Below, piece by piece: positions 1 through 7,921 of a stretch of 40,169 nucleotides of DNA. Position 1 is the stretch's first letter; each line of letters starts with the position of its first letter. Below the pieces are notes generated by a model that was not told where the DNA came from, made no database searches, and saw nothing but the letters and a program-made list of their open reading frames with translations. The DNA lies in contig JAFDAE010000002.1 in assembly GCA_019314005.1 (NCBI GenBank), positions 1 through 40,169 of the forward strand, given 5' to 3'. The position numbers and the translations under genes are program-made. The DNA is from Deltaproteobacteria bacterium (GTDB taxonomy: Bacteria; Desulfobacterota; Desulfobacteria; C00003060; C00003106).

Positions 1-112
1 CTCCAGTCCTCATTGAGGTAAAACCACCAACTGGAGAGCCGGATGCGGGAAATCCGCAAGTCCGGTTCGGAGGGAGGGGCGATACAAACCAATGTATCGT
101 TCCTACCCCTAT
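1..112 (+). mobile_element. Group II intron, 3' end (end of domain IV, domains V and VI)
   Basis: Positions 36-68 fold as a classic group II intron domain V. GAGCCGGA pairs with TCCGGTTC, the catalytic AGC triad lies at 37-39, and a GCGG/CCGC distal stem carries a GAAA-type loop. Positions 71-110 form domain VI, a long stem (CGATACA/TGTATCG plus a GGGG-rich base) with a bulged A at 105. That A is followed by 7 nt to a predicted 3' splice site after 112, where the intron ends in AT as expected. Only the 3' end is in the window; any intron-encoded reverse transcriptase would lie to the left. The domain V match is strong; the exact 3' boundary is inferred. Confidence 0.82.
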
Positions 113-122
113 AGGGTTGGCC

Positions 123-149
123 TGGACACTGGATCAAGTCCGGCATGAC
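123..149. repeat. REP-like intergenic sequence (GTCATGCCGGACTTGATCC type)
   Basis: Read on the minus strand this is GTCATGCCGGACTTGATCC followed by AGTGTCCA, a form of dispersed intergenic repeat common in proteobacterial genomes. It starts about 10 nt after the intron end, so the intron appears to have inserted next to it. The rest of 113-275 shows no gene apart from a possible 25-codon ORF at 208-285. Confidence 0.45.
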
Positions 150-275
150 ATTTGATATATTCAATTGCCGTAGTAAGAACAGGTTTTTTGAATGGAGAAT
201 GATACTAATGAATAAAAAGGTAGTTGAAAATAACTTCCAAAAGCACTCAGAAATTTCTTTAAGGATTCAACCGTT

Positions 276-1943
276 ATGGGAATAAAGCAGATTTTGAAAC
301 AGGGTGAAGGATATTCTACCGCTGGTAATTTAGAAGCGGCTAAAGAGTGCTTTCAACAAATATTGGAGACCGATCCGAACCATATCGAAGCTCTTAACAA
401 TCTCGGGGTGATCCATTATGCAAAGGGGAACGTAGAGGGAGCTAAAAACTATTTTTTGAAAGCACTTGCCATCAAAGAAGACTATTCGGATGCTTTGCTA
501 AATCTGGTGGATTTATACCAAAACGAAAAGCGATGGAAGGATGCAGCCTGTCAACTGGAAAAGTGTGTTCTGATACGTGAGGATGATTCAGATCTTTATA
601 ATCAGCTTGCCATGACCTATTTGGAGTCCGGCAATTTTGAGAAAGCGCGAAGCGCAATGATCAAATCACTTGAGCTGAAACCTGAACAAAAAGATATTCA
701 AGAAGTTTTGGCAACTATAAAGGATAAATTATGCTCAAGGAATAATACATTTTCTTCTGTGGTTAGGAACGCTGAATGTAATAATGGGTATTTAAATATT
801 TTGATCAGAGGCGGCGGTTTTGTAAACAAAGGTGCGGAGGCCATGGTGAAAACAGTTCAGCGTGAAATGTCCAAAAGACTTCCTCGCGTGAGGTTTTTCA
901 TGGAAGTACCGCAACACATGGAAGGATTCATTGAGTCAAAAGGATTGACTCCCGTTATTGCAAATTCCAGAGCCCGGTATATGAAACTGAATGGAGTGAT
1001 CGATGTCAGTGGGTTCGCGCTAGGTGATACTTGGGGGATTGAGGGTTCTCAATATTATCAATATCATAATTCCATTTTTGAGTCTTTTGGCAAGCCTGTC
1101 GTTTTTCTGCCGCAGGCGTGGGGACCCTTCACAAATCAATCAATACGCCAGCTGAGTGCAGCCGCCATCAACCTTTCGGATTGTGCATATGCACGGGATA
1201 AACGATCGTATCAATATATGAGTGAACTGGAAGGTGTAAACCGACAGAAGATAGGGCTCGCTCCCGATATTGCATATCAGTTCAAAGGAGCATCTAATGC
1301 AACCGCAATGCGCATTTTGAAGGAAAATGGATTAATTTCGACTGAGAAAAACATGGTGGGCATCATGCCTAATATGCAGGTCTATGTACGAACGGAAGGG
1401 AAGGGGCCAGAGAACAAATATGTCAAACTGCTCATTGATCTCGCGAAATATTTTCTCAACAAGCAAAATTTTTCAATTGTATTAATTCCTCATCAGGTTC
1501 AACCAGTTGAAAACCCGGAAATGCCGGACGATCGTTTCCTCTGTGATCTGATTAAGGTCTCACTGGATAATGTGCCGGATGTAGTAACTTTAAGGGACTA
1601 TTATTCCGCAGAGATACTGAAAGCAATAATCGGGAAAATGGATCTCATAATCGGGTCCCGTTATCATGGCATTATTGCAGCTCTCTCCCAGATGATACCC
1701 ACCTTGGTTCTTGGATGGTCTCACAAGTACTTTGAGCTCTTGTGCGATGTTGGGATCGAACAGTACATCGCAGACTATAAGAATTTAAACAAAGACGATT
1801 TGTTGGCTCTAAGCGAAAATGCATGGCTTAATCGTAAGGAGTTGCGCCACACGCTTGAACAAAAAGTACCGAAACAGGTTTATAAAAGCGCCAGGGCACT
1901 CGACCATACGGCATCCATATTTACAAACAGGTATCCGTCATGA
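276..1943 (+). CDS. TPR-repeat polysaccharide pyruvyl transferase family protein
   Basis: This 555-residue protein has two parts. Residues about 10-150 contain about four TPR units, recognisable by repeated NNLGVIHYAKG-like and A-x-x-x-F patterns. Residues about 172-500 look like the polysaccharide pyruvyl transferase family: an RGGGFVNKGAEAM opening near residue 177, and the closing GSRYHGIIAAL followed by a P-T-L-V-L-G segment near residue 460. Family members transfer pyruvyl (ketal) groups, or act as related transferases, on cell-surface glycans. The start ATG has an AAGGA about 10 nt upstream. The stop overlaps the next ATG (ATGA), so the two genes are translationally coupled. Proximity to flagellin suggests surface or flagellin glycan modification, but the substrate cannot be read from the sequence. 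Confidence 0.8.
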   Translation: MGIKQILKQGEGYSTAGNLEAAKECFQQILETDPNHIEALNNLGVIHYAKGNVEGAKNYFLKALAIKEDYSDALLNLVDLYQNEKRWKDAACQLEKCVLIREDDSDLYNQLAMTYLESGNFEKARSAMIKSLELKPEQKDIQEVLATIKDKLCSRNNTFSSVVRNAECNNGYLNILIRGGGFVNKGAEAMVKTVQREMSKRLPRVRFFMEVPQHMEGFIESKGLTPVIANSRARYMKLNGVIDVSGFALGDTWGIEGSQYYQYHNSIFESFGKPVVFLPQAWGPFTNQSIRQLSAAAINLSDCAYARDKRSYQYMSELEGVNRQKIGLAPDIAYQFKGASNATAMRILKENGLISTEKNMVGIMPNMQVYVRTEGKGPENKYVKLLIDLAKYFLNKQNFSIVLIPHQVQPVENPEMPDDRFLCDLIKVSLDNVPDVVTLRDYYSAEILKAIIGKMDLIIGSRYHGIIAALSQMIPTLVLGWSHKYFELLCDVGIEQYIADYKNLNKDDLLALSENAWLNRKELRHTLEQKVPKQVYKSARALDHTASIFTNRYPS

Positions 1944-3856
1944 AAAAAACCGAAAATATATTTCATGTGGTGGACAAACATTTGTGCACCGGTTGCGGTA
2001 CCTGTGCAGGTGTTTGTCCGGTTAATGCTATTGAAATGGTCGAGTGGCAGGGAGGGGTATTGCGGCCCGAAATTGAAGGCAGGCTGTGTAAAAATTGTGG
2101 TTTGTGCCTCAAGGTATGTCCGGGAATACAGGTTCAACGAACAAAGGTCGGCCTCGGCGATCCTTTTGTCGGCGAAATATCGGCAGCCTATGCAGGGCAA
2201 ATTACTGATACAAATTTACTTGCGACAGCCCAAAGCGGAGGTGTCGTCACAGCGCTGTTACTGCATGCTCTCGAGGTCGGATATATAGATGCGGCACTGA
2301 TAACATCACAAAATGTGAATGGTACCGTAAGACCGGTGGTGAAATTAACTGATAAGCCGGATGAAATAATCAGTGCTCAGCAATCGAAGTACTGCCCTGT
2401 CGCTCTGAATACTTTTTTGCCGATGGTTCGAAATTCAAACAAGAGAATTGCTGTAGTTGGATTGCCGTGTCACATGCATGGATTATGGAACGTCGGGAAG
2501 GAAATTCCGGATTTTCTGAACAATGTGGTGATGCGGATCGGTTTGTTTTGCGATAGAACGCTCACGTACGGTGCGATTGATTCGCTCATCAGAAGCGCGG
2601 GATTGCAGGAACACAATGTTGCTGAATTCAGATATCGGAGTAAAAAGTGGAAAGGCTGGCCTGGAGACGTCTATATAAAGAGTAATCGTGGAGAAGAAAT
2701 AAACCTGCCACGTGAAATTCGTTATGTAATCAAAGAAGATTTTACCCCAGTTCGCTGCCGTCTTTGTTACGATAAATTGAATACGTTTGCAGACATATCT
2801 GTTGGAGATTCTTATGGACTCAGTGAATCTGCAGAAGGAATATCGTCAATAATAATCAGAAACGAGAATATCCATAAGTTGATTTTGAGTGCACAGGAAT
2901 CCGGCAGAATCAAGCTTCAACCTGTGGATCCTTACCGCATTGTATGCGGTCAGGCCATCGAGGAGAGAAGAAAACAATTTACTCTCTTTTCAAGCGCATG
3001 GGAAAGAATGGGTTGTGTTTCACCGAAATACAGCCTCAACTATAATTACACAAAAGTACCCGAGACGATCGATTTGTCGTCATATGAAAATGTGCTGAAG
3101 TCAGCGCTGATCTCTCATGATAAACAGATCGTAAAAGATGAATATCAAGATGCTGACAATAAACTTTGTGTAAAAACGAAAAATTCTGCAAACGGCAATC
3201 GAAAATCTCCCCTCGTTACGGTTTACATGCCAATCGGCAGTGATAGTAGGTTTATCAAAAACTCCATTGAGAGTGTACTCAGGCAGACATATCAGAATCT
3301 CGAACTGATAATCGCAGGTGATGAATCAAACAAAAAAGTCAAGAGGCTGTTAAAAAATTTAAAATCAGAAAAAATCAGGTATGTTGAAAAGAAAAAGACT
3401 GGTATTCATAATTTTCACTCTTTTATATCCGATCAGGCCGAGGGTGACTACGTTACCCTCCTGGACCCACAAGACGAATATGATAAAAGTAAAATTGAAA
3501 TAGAAGTCGCTTTGATGCTTGGTTATCCGGAGCTGAATGCGGTCTACTCAAACCTTAACGTAATCGATGGCAACAGTAAGAGTGTTGCGATCGTGTGGCC
3601 TTATAATAATCACATGCCTGAAGATCTGAGATTGAAGTTATCACGAAGCGGCAACGGAAGTATTCCCCTGTACTCTATTATGATGCGCAAGCGCCTGGCA
3701 TGTGATCTGCCGATTCATAATATAACTTCTCTTACACTAGATAATCGACGTATATTGAAACTGTTCGCAAGCAGGAAGATCAAACATGTTTATCTCCCCC
3801 TTTACAGATACCGCTGCGTAAGTATAGAGGGCAGAAATATTTCCAAGCGACCATAG
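1940..3856 (+). CDS. Ferredoxin / F420 dehydrogenase beta-subunit (FrhB-like) / glycosyltransferase 2 fusion
   Basis: This 638-residue protein shows three modules. Residues 14-61 hold two 4Fe-4S clusters, with Cys 16, 19, 22, 26 and Cys 50, 53, 56, 60, each in C-x2-C-x2-C-x3-CP spacing. Residues about 80-400 match the coenzyme F420 hydrogenase/dehydrogenase beta-subunit (FrhB) N and C domains, with GLPCHMHGL, FCDRTLTYG and a late CRLCYD...ISVGDS segment. From about 424 a family 2 glycosyltransferase begins (SPLVTVYMP, SVLRQTYQNLELI, and an acidic LDPQDEYD near 507 at the DxD position). FrhB-like proteins beside pyruvyl transferases are typical of polysaccharide loci, where they are thought to act as flavin/iron-sulfur oxidoreductases on sugars. 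The in-frame GT2 tail is less usual. The start overlaps the upstream stop. Confidence 0.8.
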   Translation: MKKTENIFHVVDKHLCTGCGTCAGVCPVNAIEMVEWQGGVLRPEIEGRLCKNCGLCLKVCPGIQVQRTKVGLGDPFVGEISAAYAGQITDTNLLATAQSGGVVTALLLHALEVGYIDAALITSQNVNGTVRPVVKLTDKPDEIISAQQSKYCPVALNTFLPMVRNSNKRIAVVGLPCHMHGLWNVGKEIPDFLNNVVMRIGLFCDRTLTYGAIDSLIRSAGLQEHNVAEFRYRSKKWKGWPGDVYIKSNRGEEINLPREIRYVIKEDFTPVRCRLCYDKLNTFADISVGDSYGLSESAEGISSIIIRNENIHKLILSAQESGRIKLQPVDPYRIVCGQAIEERRKQFTLFSSAWERMGCVSPKYSLNYNYTKVPETIDLSSYENVLKSALISHDKQIVKDEYQDADNKLCVKTKNSANGNRKSPLVTVYMPIGSDSRFIKNSIESVLRQTYQNLELIIAGDESNKKVKRLLKNLKSEKIRYVEKKKTGIHNFHSFISDQAEGDYVTLLDPQDEYDKSKIEIEVALMLGYPELNAVYSNLNVIDGNSKSVAIVWPYNNHMPEDLRLKLSRSGNGSIPLYSIMMRKRLACDLPIHNITSLTLDNRRILKLFASRKIKHVYLPLYRYRCVSIEGRNISKRP

Positions 3857-4114
3857 AAACCCTGAATCGTTATTATGCGCATCAGATATTTGTATATTTA
3901 AAGGCATAAACGCAGATAACTGATAAAAGAAAAATAATCAAAAAATATTCGGAATGACAGCCAGAAAGATGAAATTCCTGCCCATGAGTGCTTGTGGGGA
4001 TGTGGATGATAAATTCCGGCATGTAATGTGTTTTGATAATGATGTAGATTGCCTGATTTTGTCGACGCTGGCTGGATTGGATTTAGGTGTAATAGAGCAG
4101 AAATGAGGAAGAAC

Positions 4115-5998
4115 ATGGCACATACGAACAAAAGAGCGAAAATAAAGATATCTCTGTGCATGATCGTAAAAAATGAAGAGTCATGCCTCGGGCGCTGTCT
4201 GAAAAGCGTACACAAATATGTAGATGAAATCATTATTGTGGATACCGGATCAGAGGATAAGACAGTAGAGATTGCAGAAAGTTACGGTGCCAAAATCTAC
4301 CATCATCCTTGGGAAAACGATTTCAGCAAGCACAGGAACCAGTCTCTATCTTATGCGACCGGTGACTGGATTTTGCAACTGGATGCCGACGAAGAACTGT
4401 TTGCAGAAGACGGCCCTAATTTAAAAAGAGTCGTTAAAAGCAGAAAGGCGGATTATTATCAATGCATATTTTACGATATGAAAAAGGACGGCTCCGTCCA
4501 TGGGGCATTTAACCTGATCAGACTTTTCCGGAACGGCATGGGAATGTCCTACACGCGCAAGGTCCATAATCAGCTTTGTCGCGTCGGGACAGGCGCCTAT
4601 TCAAGATTGCGTATCAGACACTATGGTTACGACCTCTCCAGGGAAAAAATGGAGGCGAAGCATATCCGGACAACGACCCTGCTGGAAGAGATGATCGCGA
4701 TGAATCCTGAAGACGTCTACAACAGGTATCAGTTGGCAGCATCCTACTCCATGCACAAGGATTATGACAAAGCGGTGGAACATGGGGAATTTGCCCTGAA
4801 AATTAGGCGTGAAAAAGGACTCACAGACTCTTATTTCATCAACACTTACTATACGGTTGGACAGGGATACCTTGCTTTGGACGACCTCGAAAACGCCGAA
4901 TTTACCTTTCTGGAGGCGCTCGATTATTTTGATCTGAATCTTGACGCCTGCTATATGCTGGCTAACATCTATTTCAGGAAAAGGAATGCTGCAAAATGCA
5001 AGAACATGTCTTTCCGGTATCTGGAGATTTTAGAAACATTGAAAAAAAATCCGGAAACAATGCGCGGGGTTTATTTCTGCAGTTTTGCTGATTCCCCGAA
5101 GATTTACTATGGTCTGGGCTGTGTCGCTTACATAGAAAACGATCATGAAAAGATGGACCAATACTTTCTGCAATCATTCGAAATGGACGCTTGCAAAGCG
5201 GAAAAGGCAGTACTTATAGCGCGGTTTTTCCTTGAAGTTGATCAGGATGAAAGGTGTGTAAGATGGCTTACTGCTGCCTACAAGGCGGGAAGTCGCGATA
5301 AAGATATTATAGAATATTTAAAGAACCTCTACGAGCAAAGGACAAGCAGAGACGAGACCCTCCGGAAAATTACCGATCTTTTAAAAATCTTTCCCGACTG
5401 GGCAGCGCTTTGGAGTGCTTCAGGTGACCTGCAAATCCGGCTCAAGAATCCTGAAGAGGCGGCCAAAAATTTCGAAATGAGTCTAAAGGCCAACCCTAAT
5501 AATAGTGAGGCTTATTTGAAGCTTGTACCCATCTACGAGGCATTAGGTGATATCTGTCTGGCGACGACTCTTTGTAAAGAACTCTGCCGACGCTTTCCCA
5601 CTGAACAGCGGGCTTTACTCAGAATGGGGAAACTTCTCCTGAATACAGAACCTGAAGAGGCGATAGAATATCTTCAGAATATCTCCACAGAATCCTTGGG
5701 AGAATTTGACCGTTTCGAAACAATGCTGTTGAAGATAAAACTTTTCTGGCGCTTAGAACAAATTGAAAAATTAGTTAACTGCTTAGAGAAACTGATGAAC
5801 TCTCTCGGCATGGAAACAAATCTTGTGGTCGACTCGATAGCGGATCTGGGAGCGCTTGTCTACGACGTTGCCGAGGTATTTTGTCTCCGTCGGCAATGGC
5901 ATCCGGCTGAGCAGACCCTGAATCTTGCTGTTCAGATCGCTCCCTCATTATTCGAGCCTGAAAAATTCCAACAGCTTCTGGCAGGTGCGGAACAGTAG
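4115..5998 (+). CDS. Family 2 glycosyltransferase with C-terminal TPR repeats
   Basis: The N-terminal third is a GT2 glycosyltransferase: ISLCMIVKNEESCLGRCL near residue 12, DEIIIVDTGSEDKT, and LDADEEL near residue 89 as the metal-binding DxD-type motif. The remaining roughly 400 residues are TPR-like helices (YMLANIYFRKRN, AALWSASGDLQIRLKNPEEA). This architecture is common for bacterial protein or peptide O-glycosyltransferases and for flagellin-glycosylation loci. I place the start at 4115 because GAGGA lies 5 nt upstream; in-frame ATGs at 4049 and 4103 lack a comparable ribosome site. It is separated from the preceding gene by about 260 nt of AT-rich DNA with no recognisable gene, and it lies immediately upstream of flagellin. 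A role in flagellin glycosylation is inference. Confidence 0.78.
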   Translation: MAHTNKRAKIKISLCMIVKNEESCLGRCLKSVHKYVDEIIIVDTGSEDKTVEIAESYGAKIYHHPWENDFSKHRNQSLSYATGDWILQLDADEELFAEDGPNLKRVVKSRKADYYQCIFYDMKKDGSVHGAFNLIRLFRNGMGMSYTRKVHNQLCRVGTGAYSRLRIRHYGYDLSREKMEAKHIRTTTLLEEMIAMNPEDVYNRYQLAASYSMHKDYDKAVEHGEFALKIRREKGLTDSYFINTYYTVGQGYLALDDLENAEFTFLEALDYFDLNLDACYMLANIYFRKRNAAKCKNMSFRYLEILETLKKNPETMRGVYFCSFADSPKIYYGLGCVAYIENDHEKMDQYFLQSFEMDACKAEKAVLIARFFLEVDQDERCVRWLTAAYKAGSRDKDIIEYLKNLYEQRTSRDETLRKITDLLKIFPDWAALWSASGDLQIRLKNPEEAAKNFEMSLKANPNNSEAYLKLVPIYEALGDICLATTLCKELCRRFPTEQRALLRMGKLLLNTEPEEAIEYLQNISTESLGEFDRFETMLLKIKLFWRLEQIEKLVNCLEKLMNSLGMETNLVVDSIADLGALVYDVAEVFCLRRQWHPAEQTLNLAVQIAPSLFEPEKFQQLLAGAEQ

Positions 5999-6158
5999 AC
6001 TTCTTTCCTTCGACATCCAGTGGTTCTTTGTCCGGTCATGAGTTATCCTCATACTTTCCAACGATCATGCCGGCGAAGTTGCATCGTTCTCCAGTTACTT
6101 GCCAAAATCAAATCGAATTGGGAAAACCAGCCATTTCTCTATTTTCTATAAAAAATTC

Positions 6159-6186
6159 TAAAGTTAACCATTCCTCCTGTCGATAA
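6159..6186 (+). promoter_or_regulatory. Sigma-28 (FliA) promoter of flagellin
   Basis: TAAAGTTA at 6159-6166 and GTCGATAA at 6179-6186 are separated by 12 nt. The family consensus is TAAAGTTT-N11-GCCGATAA, so both boxes match well with a spacer one longer than usual. It predicts a leader of about 150 nt before the flagellin ATG at 6342. The rest of the 343-nt gap 5999-6341 holds no gene. Confidence 0.82.
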
Positions 6187-6271
6187 CACGCTTGAAGGTT
6201 CGAGCCGGTCCAAATTATCGGGAAGGGGGTGTATAGGTTTTTAACCAGACAAAAACAGGATCGTAAACCTC

Positions 6272-6285
6272 TGGCAAGGATGCCA
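6272..6285 (+). promoter_or_regulatory. Candidate CsrA-binding hairpin in the flagellin leader
   Basis: TGGCA (6272-6276) and TGCCA (6281-6285) form a 5-bp stem whose 4-nt loop is AGGA, the arrangement favoured by CsrA/RsmA. A second GGA-bearing site is the flagellin Shine-Dalgarno AAGGAGGA (6327-6334), about 42 nt downstream, and ACAGGAT lies upstream near 6265. Two such sites, one on the SD, resemble the known CsrA-controlled flagellin leaders. No csrA or fliW is in the window, so this is a structural prediction. Confidence 0.4.
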
Positions 6286-6341
6286 AAAAATCAAAATCGC
6301 AAAAAGCGACAAAAAAACACAACATCAAGGAGGATTTAAGA

Positions 6342-7460
6342 ATGGGATTAAGAATTCAAAACAACATCGCGGCAATGAACGCTCACCGTAACCTGATGGT
6401 TGCAGATGCCGGAATGAGTAAATCACTGGAAAGGCTTTCTTCAGGCTATCGCATCAACTCCGCCAAAGATGACGCAGCGGGTTTGGCCATCTCTCAGGGA
6501 TTCCGGGCGAATATCGCATCTACCAAGGTTGCCCAGAGAAACGTCAGCGAGGCAAATGCCCTTTTGCAGACGGCTGAAGGCGCAATGAACACCGTAGGGG
6601 ATGTTCTTACACGAATGAAGGAATTGGCAACCCAGGCAGCTTCGGCCAACGCTGGATCTGACATTGGCAAGATTTCAGCCGAATACGACACTTTGGTGCT
6701 CGAGATTGATCGTATTGCCAACAGCACCGAGTACGCAGGCACGAAACTGGTTGATGGTAACTTTAGTTCCGGCAATACAATGAATGACGGCTCTTCAACA
6801 TGGGACAGCGCCGCCAACGTGTACGATATTAACGTATCAAACGCAGCGGCAGGAGCGTATACGGTCGCTTATTCGGCAGGTGGTGACATTTTGACAATAA
6901 CCAAGGGTGGTGTGTCAGAAGATAAGACACTTGTCGATGGTGCTCAGACGTATAATTTTGGAACGTTTGGAATCAGTTTTAAGACAACTGGTGTCGCCGT
7001 TGCGGATACTATTGGTGCCGCCATGGCAGGAACGCCCGGTTTAACGGTTGATCTCGGAGCCAACGCCAAGGACTTCCAGGTCGGTTCCAAAGATAATATT
7101 TATAATAGGGTCTCTGTGAGTATTGATTCCATCGAGTCCACTGTTCTGGGGGTTAGTGCGGGGGATGTCTCTAGTGCAACGAACGCCAAATCTGCTCTTA
7201 CAGCAATTGATTCTGCGATTAGCGCCCTGGCCACTTCCCGTGGTGAGATTGGTTCCTATCAGAACCGTCTTAGCTATGCATCTGCAAACCTGTCTAGCAC
7301 CATAGAGAACTTCACGGCCGCTGAATCGGTCATCCGCGATGTGGATATGGCGGCTGAGATGACTTCATTCACCAAGAACCAGATCCTGCTCCAGTCTGGT
7401 ACTGCCATGCTTGCCCAGGCAAATATGGCTCCGCAGCAGGTACTGTCACTGTTTGGGTAG
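6342..7460 (+). CDS. fliC: Flagellin
   Basis: The 372-residue flagellin polymerises into the filament after export by the flagellar type III system. The N-terminal D0/D1 region is canonical (MGLRIQNNIAAMNAHRNL, LERLSSGYRINSAKDDAAGL), as is the C-terminal helix (FTKNQILLQSGTAMLAQANM, ending QQVLSLFG). The middle (about residues 150-250) is a short, Thr/Gly/Ala-rich variable D2-type region and the likely surface-exposed part. The start has a strong SD (AAGGAGGA). The gene has its own sigma-28 promoter, a long leader with a candidate CsrA hairpin, and an intrinsic terminator, so it is probably monocistronic. The TAG stop runs directly into a 7-nt-period repeat. Glycosyltransferase genes lie just upstream. 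Confidence 0.97.
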   Translation: MGLRIQNNIAAMNAHRNLMVADAGMSKSLERLSSGYRINSAKDDAAGLAISQGFRANIASTKVAQRNVSEANALLQTAEGAMNTVGDVLTRMKELATQAASANAGSDIGKISAEYDTLVLEIDRIANSTEYAGTKLVDGNFSSGNTMNDGSSTWDSAANVYDINVSNAAAGAYTVAYSAGGDILTITKGGVSEDKTLVDGAQTYNFGTFGISFKTTGVAVADTIGAAMAGTPGLTVDLGANAKDFQVGSKDNIYNRVSVSIDSIESTVLGVSAGDVSSATNAKSALTAIDSAISALATSRGEIGSYQNRLSYASANLSSTIENFTAAESVIRDVDMAAEMTSFTKNQILLQSGTAMLAQANMAPQQVLSLFG

Positions 7461-7503
7461 GAGCTTAGAGCTCAGAGCTCAAAGCTCTCAGCTTAAGGCT
7501 GAA
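7461..7503 (+). repeat. Heptamer-period repeat, GAGCTCA flavour, after fliC
   Basis: Units GAGCTTA, GAGCTCA, GAGCTCA, AAGCTCT, CAGCTTA, AGGCTGA follow in exact 7-nt register directly after the flagellin stop. Similar AGCTGAA-type units flank fliN/fliO and flgD/flgE. Confidence 0.6.
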
Positions 7504-7520
7504 AGAAACCTTTAAACAAA

Positions 7521-7552
7521 AGACCCGCTTCTGAAAAGAAGCGGGTCTTTTA
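7521..7552 (+). terminator. Intrinsic terminator of fliC
   Basis: A 12-bp perfect stem, AGACCCGCTTCT (7521-7532) with AGAAGCGGGTCT (7537-7548), closes a GAAA tetraloop and is followed by a short T run. It ends the flagellin transcript before the fliD promoter. Confidence 0.92.
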
Positions 7553-7721
7553 TGTTATTGATCGAAAACAGATCTTACCTATGGGATCTCATTATTTAAA
7601 CTATTCACCAATTTTCTGTTTCCCTGACCACGGCGAGGTAAAAAGCATCATATCAAGAATGATCTGGCAGAGTTTTTGCTATTTATTAATCATAATGAGT
7701 TTATTGAAAGTCAGAAATCGA

Positions 7722-7790
7722 GTCACTCCCGTGGAGGCGGGAATCCATAACTACTTAAAAGGATTGGGCTCCCGCCTATGTGGGAATGAC
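7722..7790. repeat. REP-like inverted doublet
   Basis: Two copies of a 26-bp REP-like unit lie in opposite orientation at 7722-7747 and 7765-7790, differing at about five positions. Each has its own CCCG/CGGG-type hairpin. An open frame across it (RVTPVEAGIH...) is the typical false translation of such REP sequences. Apart from this, the fliC terminator and the fliD promoter, the 461-nt gap 7461-7921 holds nothing I recognise. Confidence 0.7.
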
Positions 7791-7844
7791 AGATATACGG
7801 AAATTTATACCTTTGCCAAATTAATAGAATACAGCAAATAATCT

Positions 7845-7872
7845 TAAAGTTTCGGGAAAAAATTGCCGATAA
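7845..7872 (+). promoter_or_regulatory. Sigma-28 (FliA) promoter of fliD
   Basis: TAAAGTTT (7845-7852) and GCCGATAA (7865-7872) are both perfect consensus boxes, separated by 12 nt. The fliD start codon is about 50 nt further on. Transcription from here probably reads through fliS and the FliT-like gene. Confidence 0.9.
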
Positions 7873-7921
7873 CAGTGCTAAAGAAGTAGCGGATTGCCTG
7901 CCTGAATAAAGGAGATAGTGA

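Noticed and set aside
3857..4114. Possible gene remnant between the FrhB fusion and the GT2-TPR gene
   Set aside because: No frame shows family motifs; the open minus-strand frames lack a ribosome site. I see nothing definable there.
7581..7841. An 86-codon open frame between fliC and fliD
   Set aside because: It translates through the REP doublet (RVTPVEAGIH...), has no SD and overlaps the fliD promoter region; such frames are typical artefacts of REP sequences.
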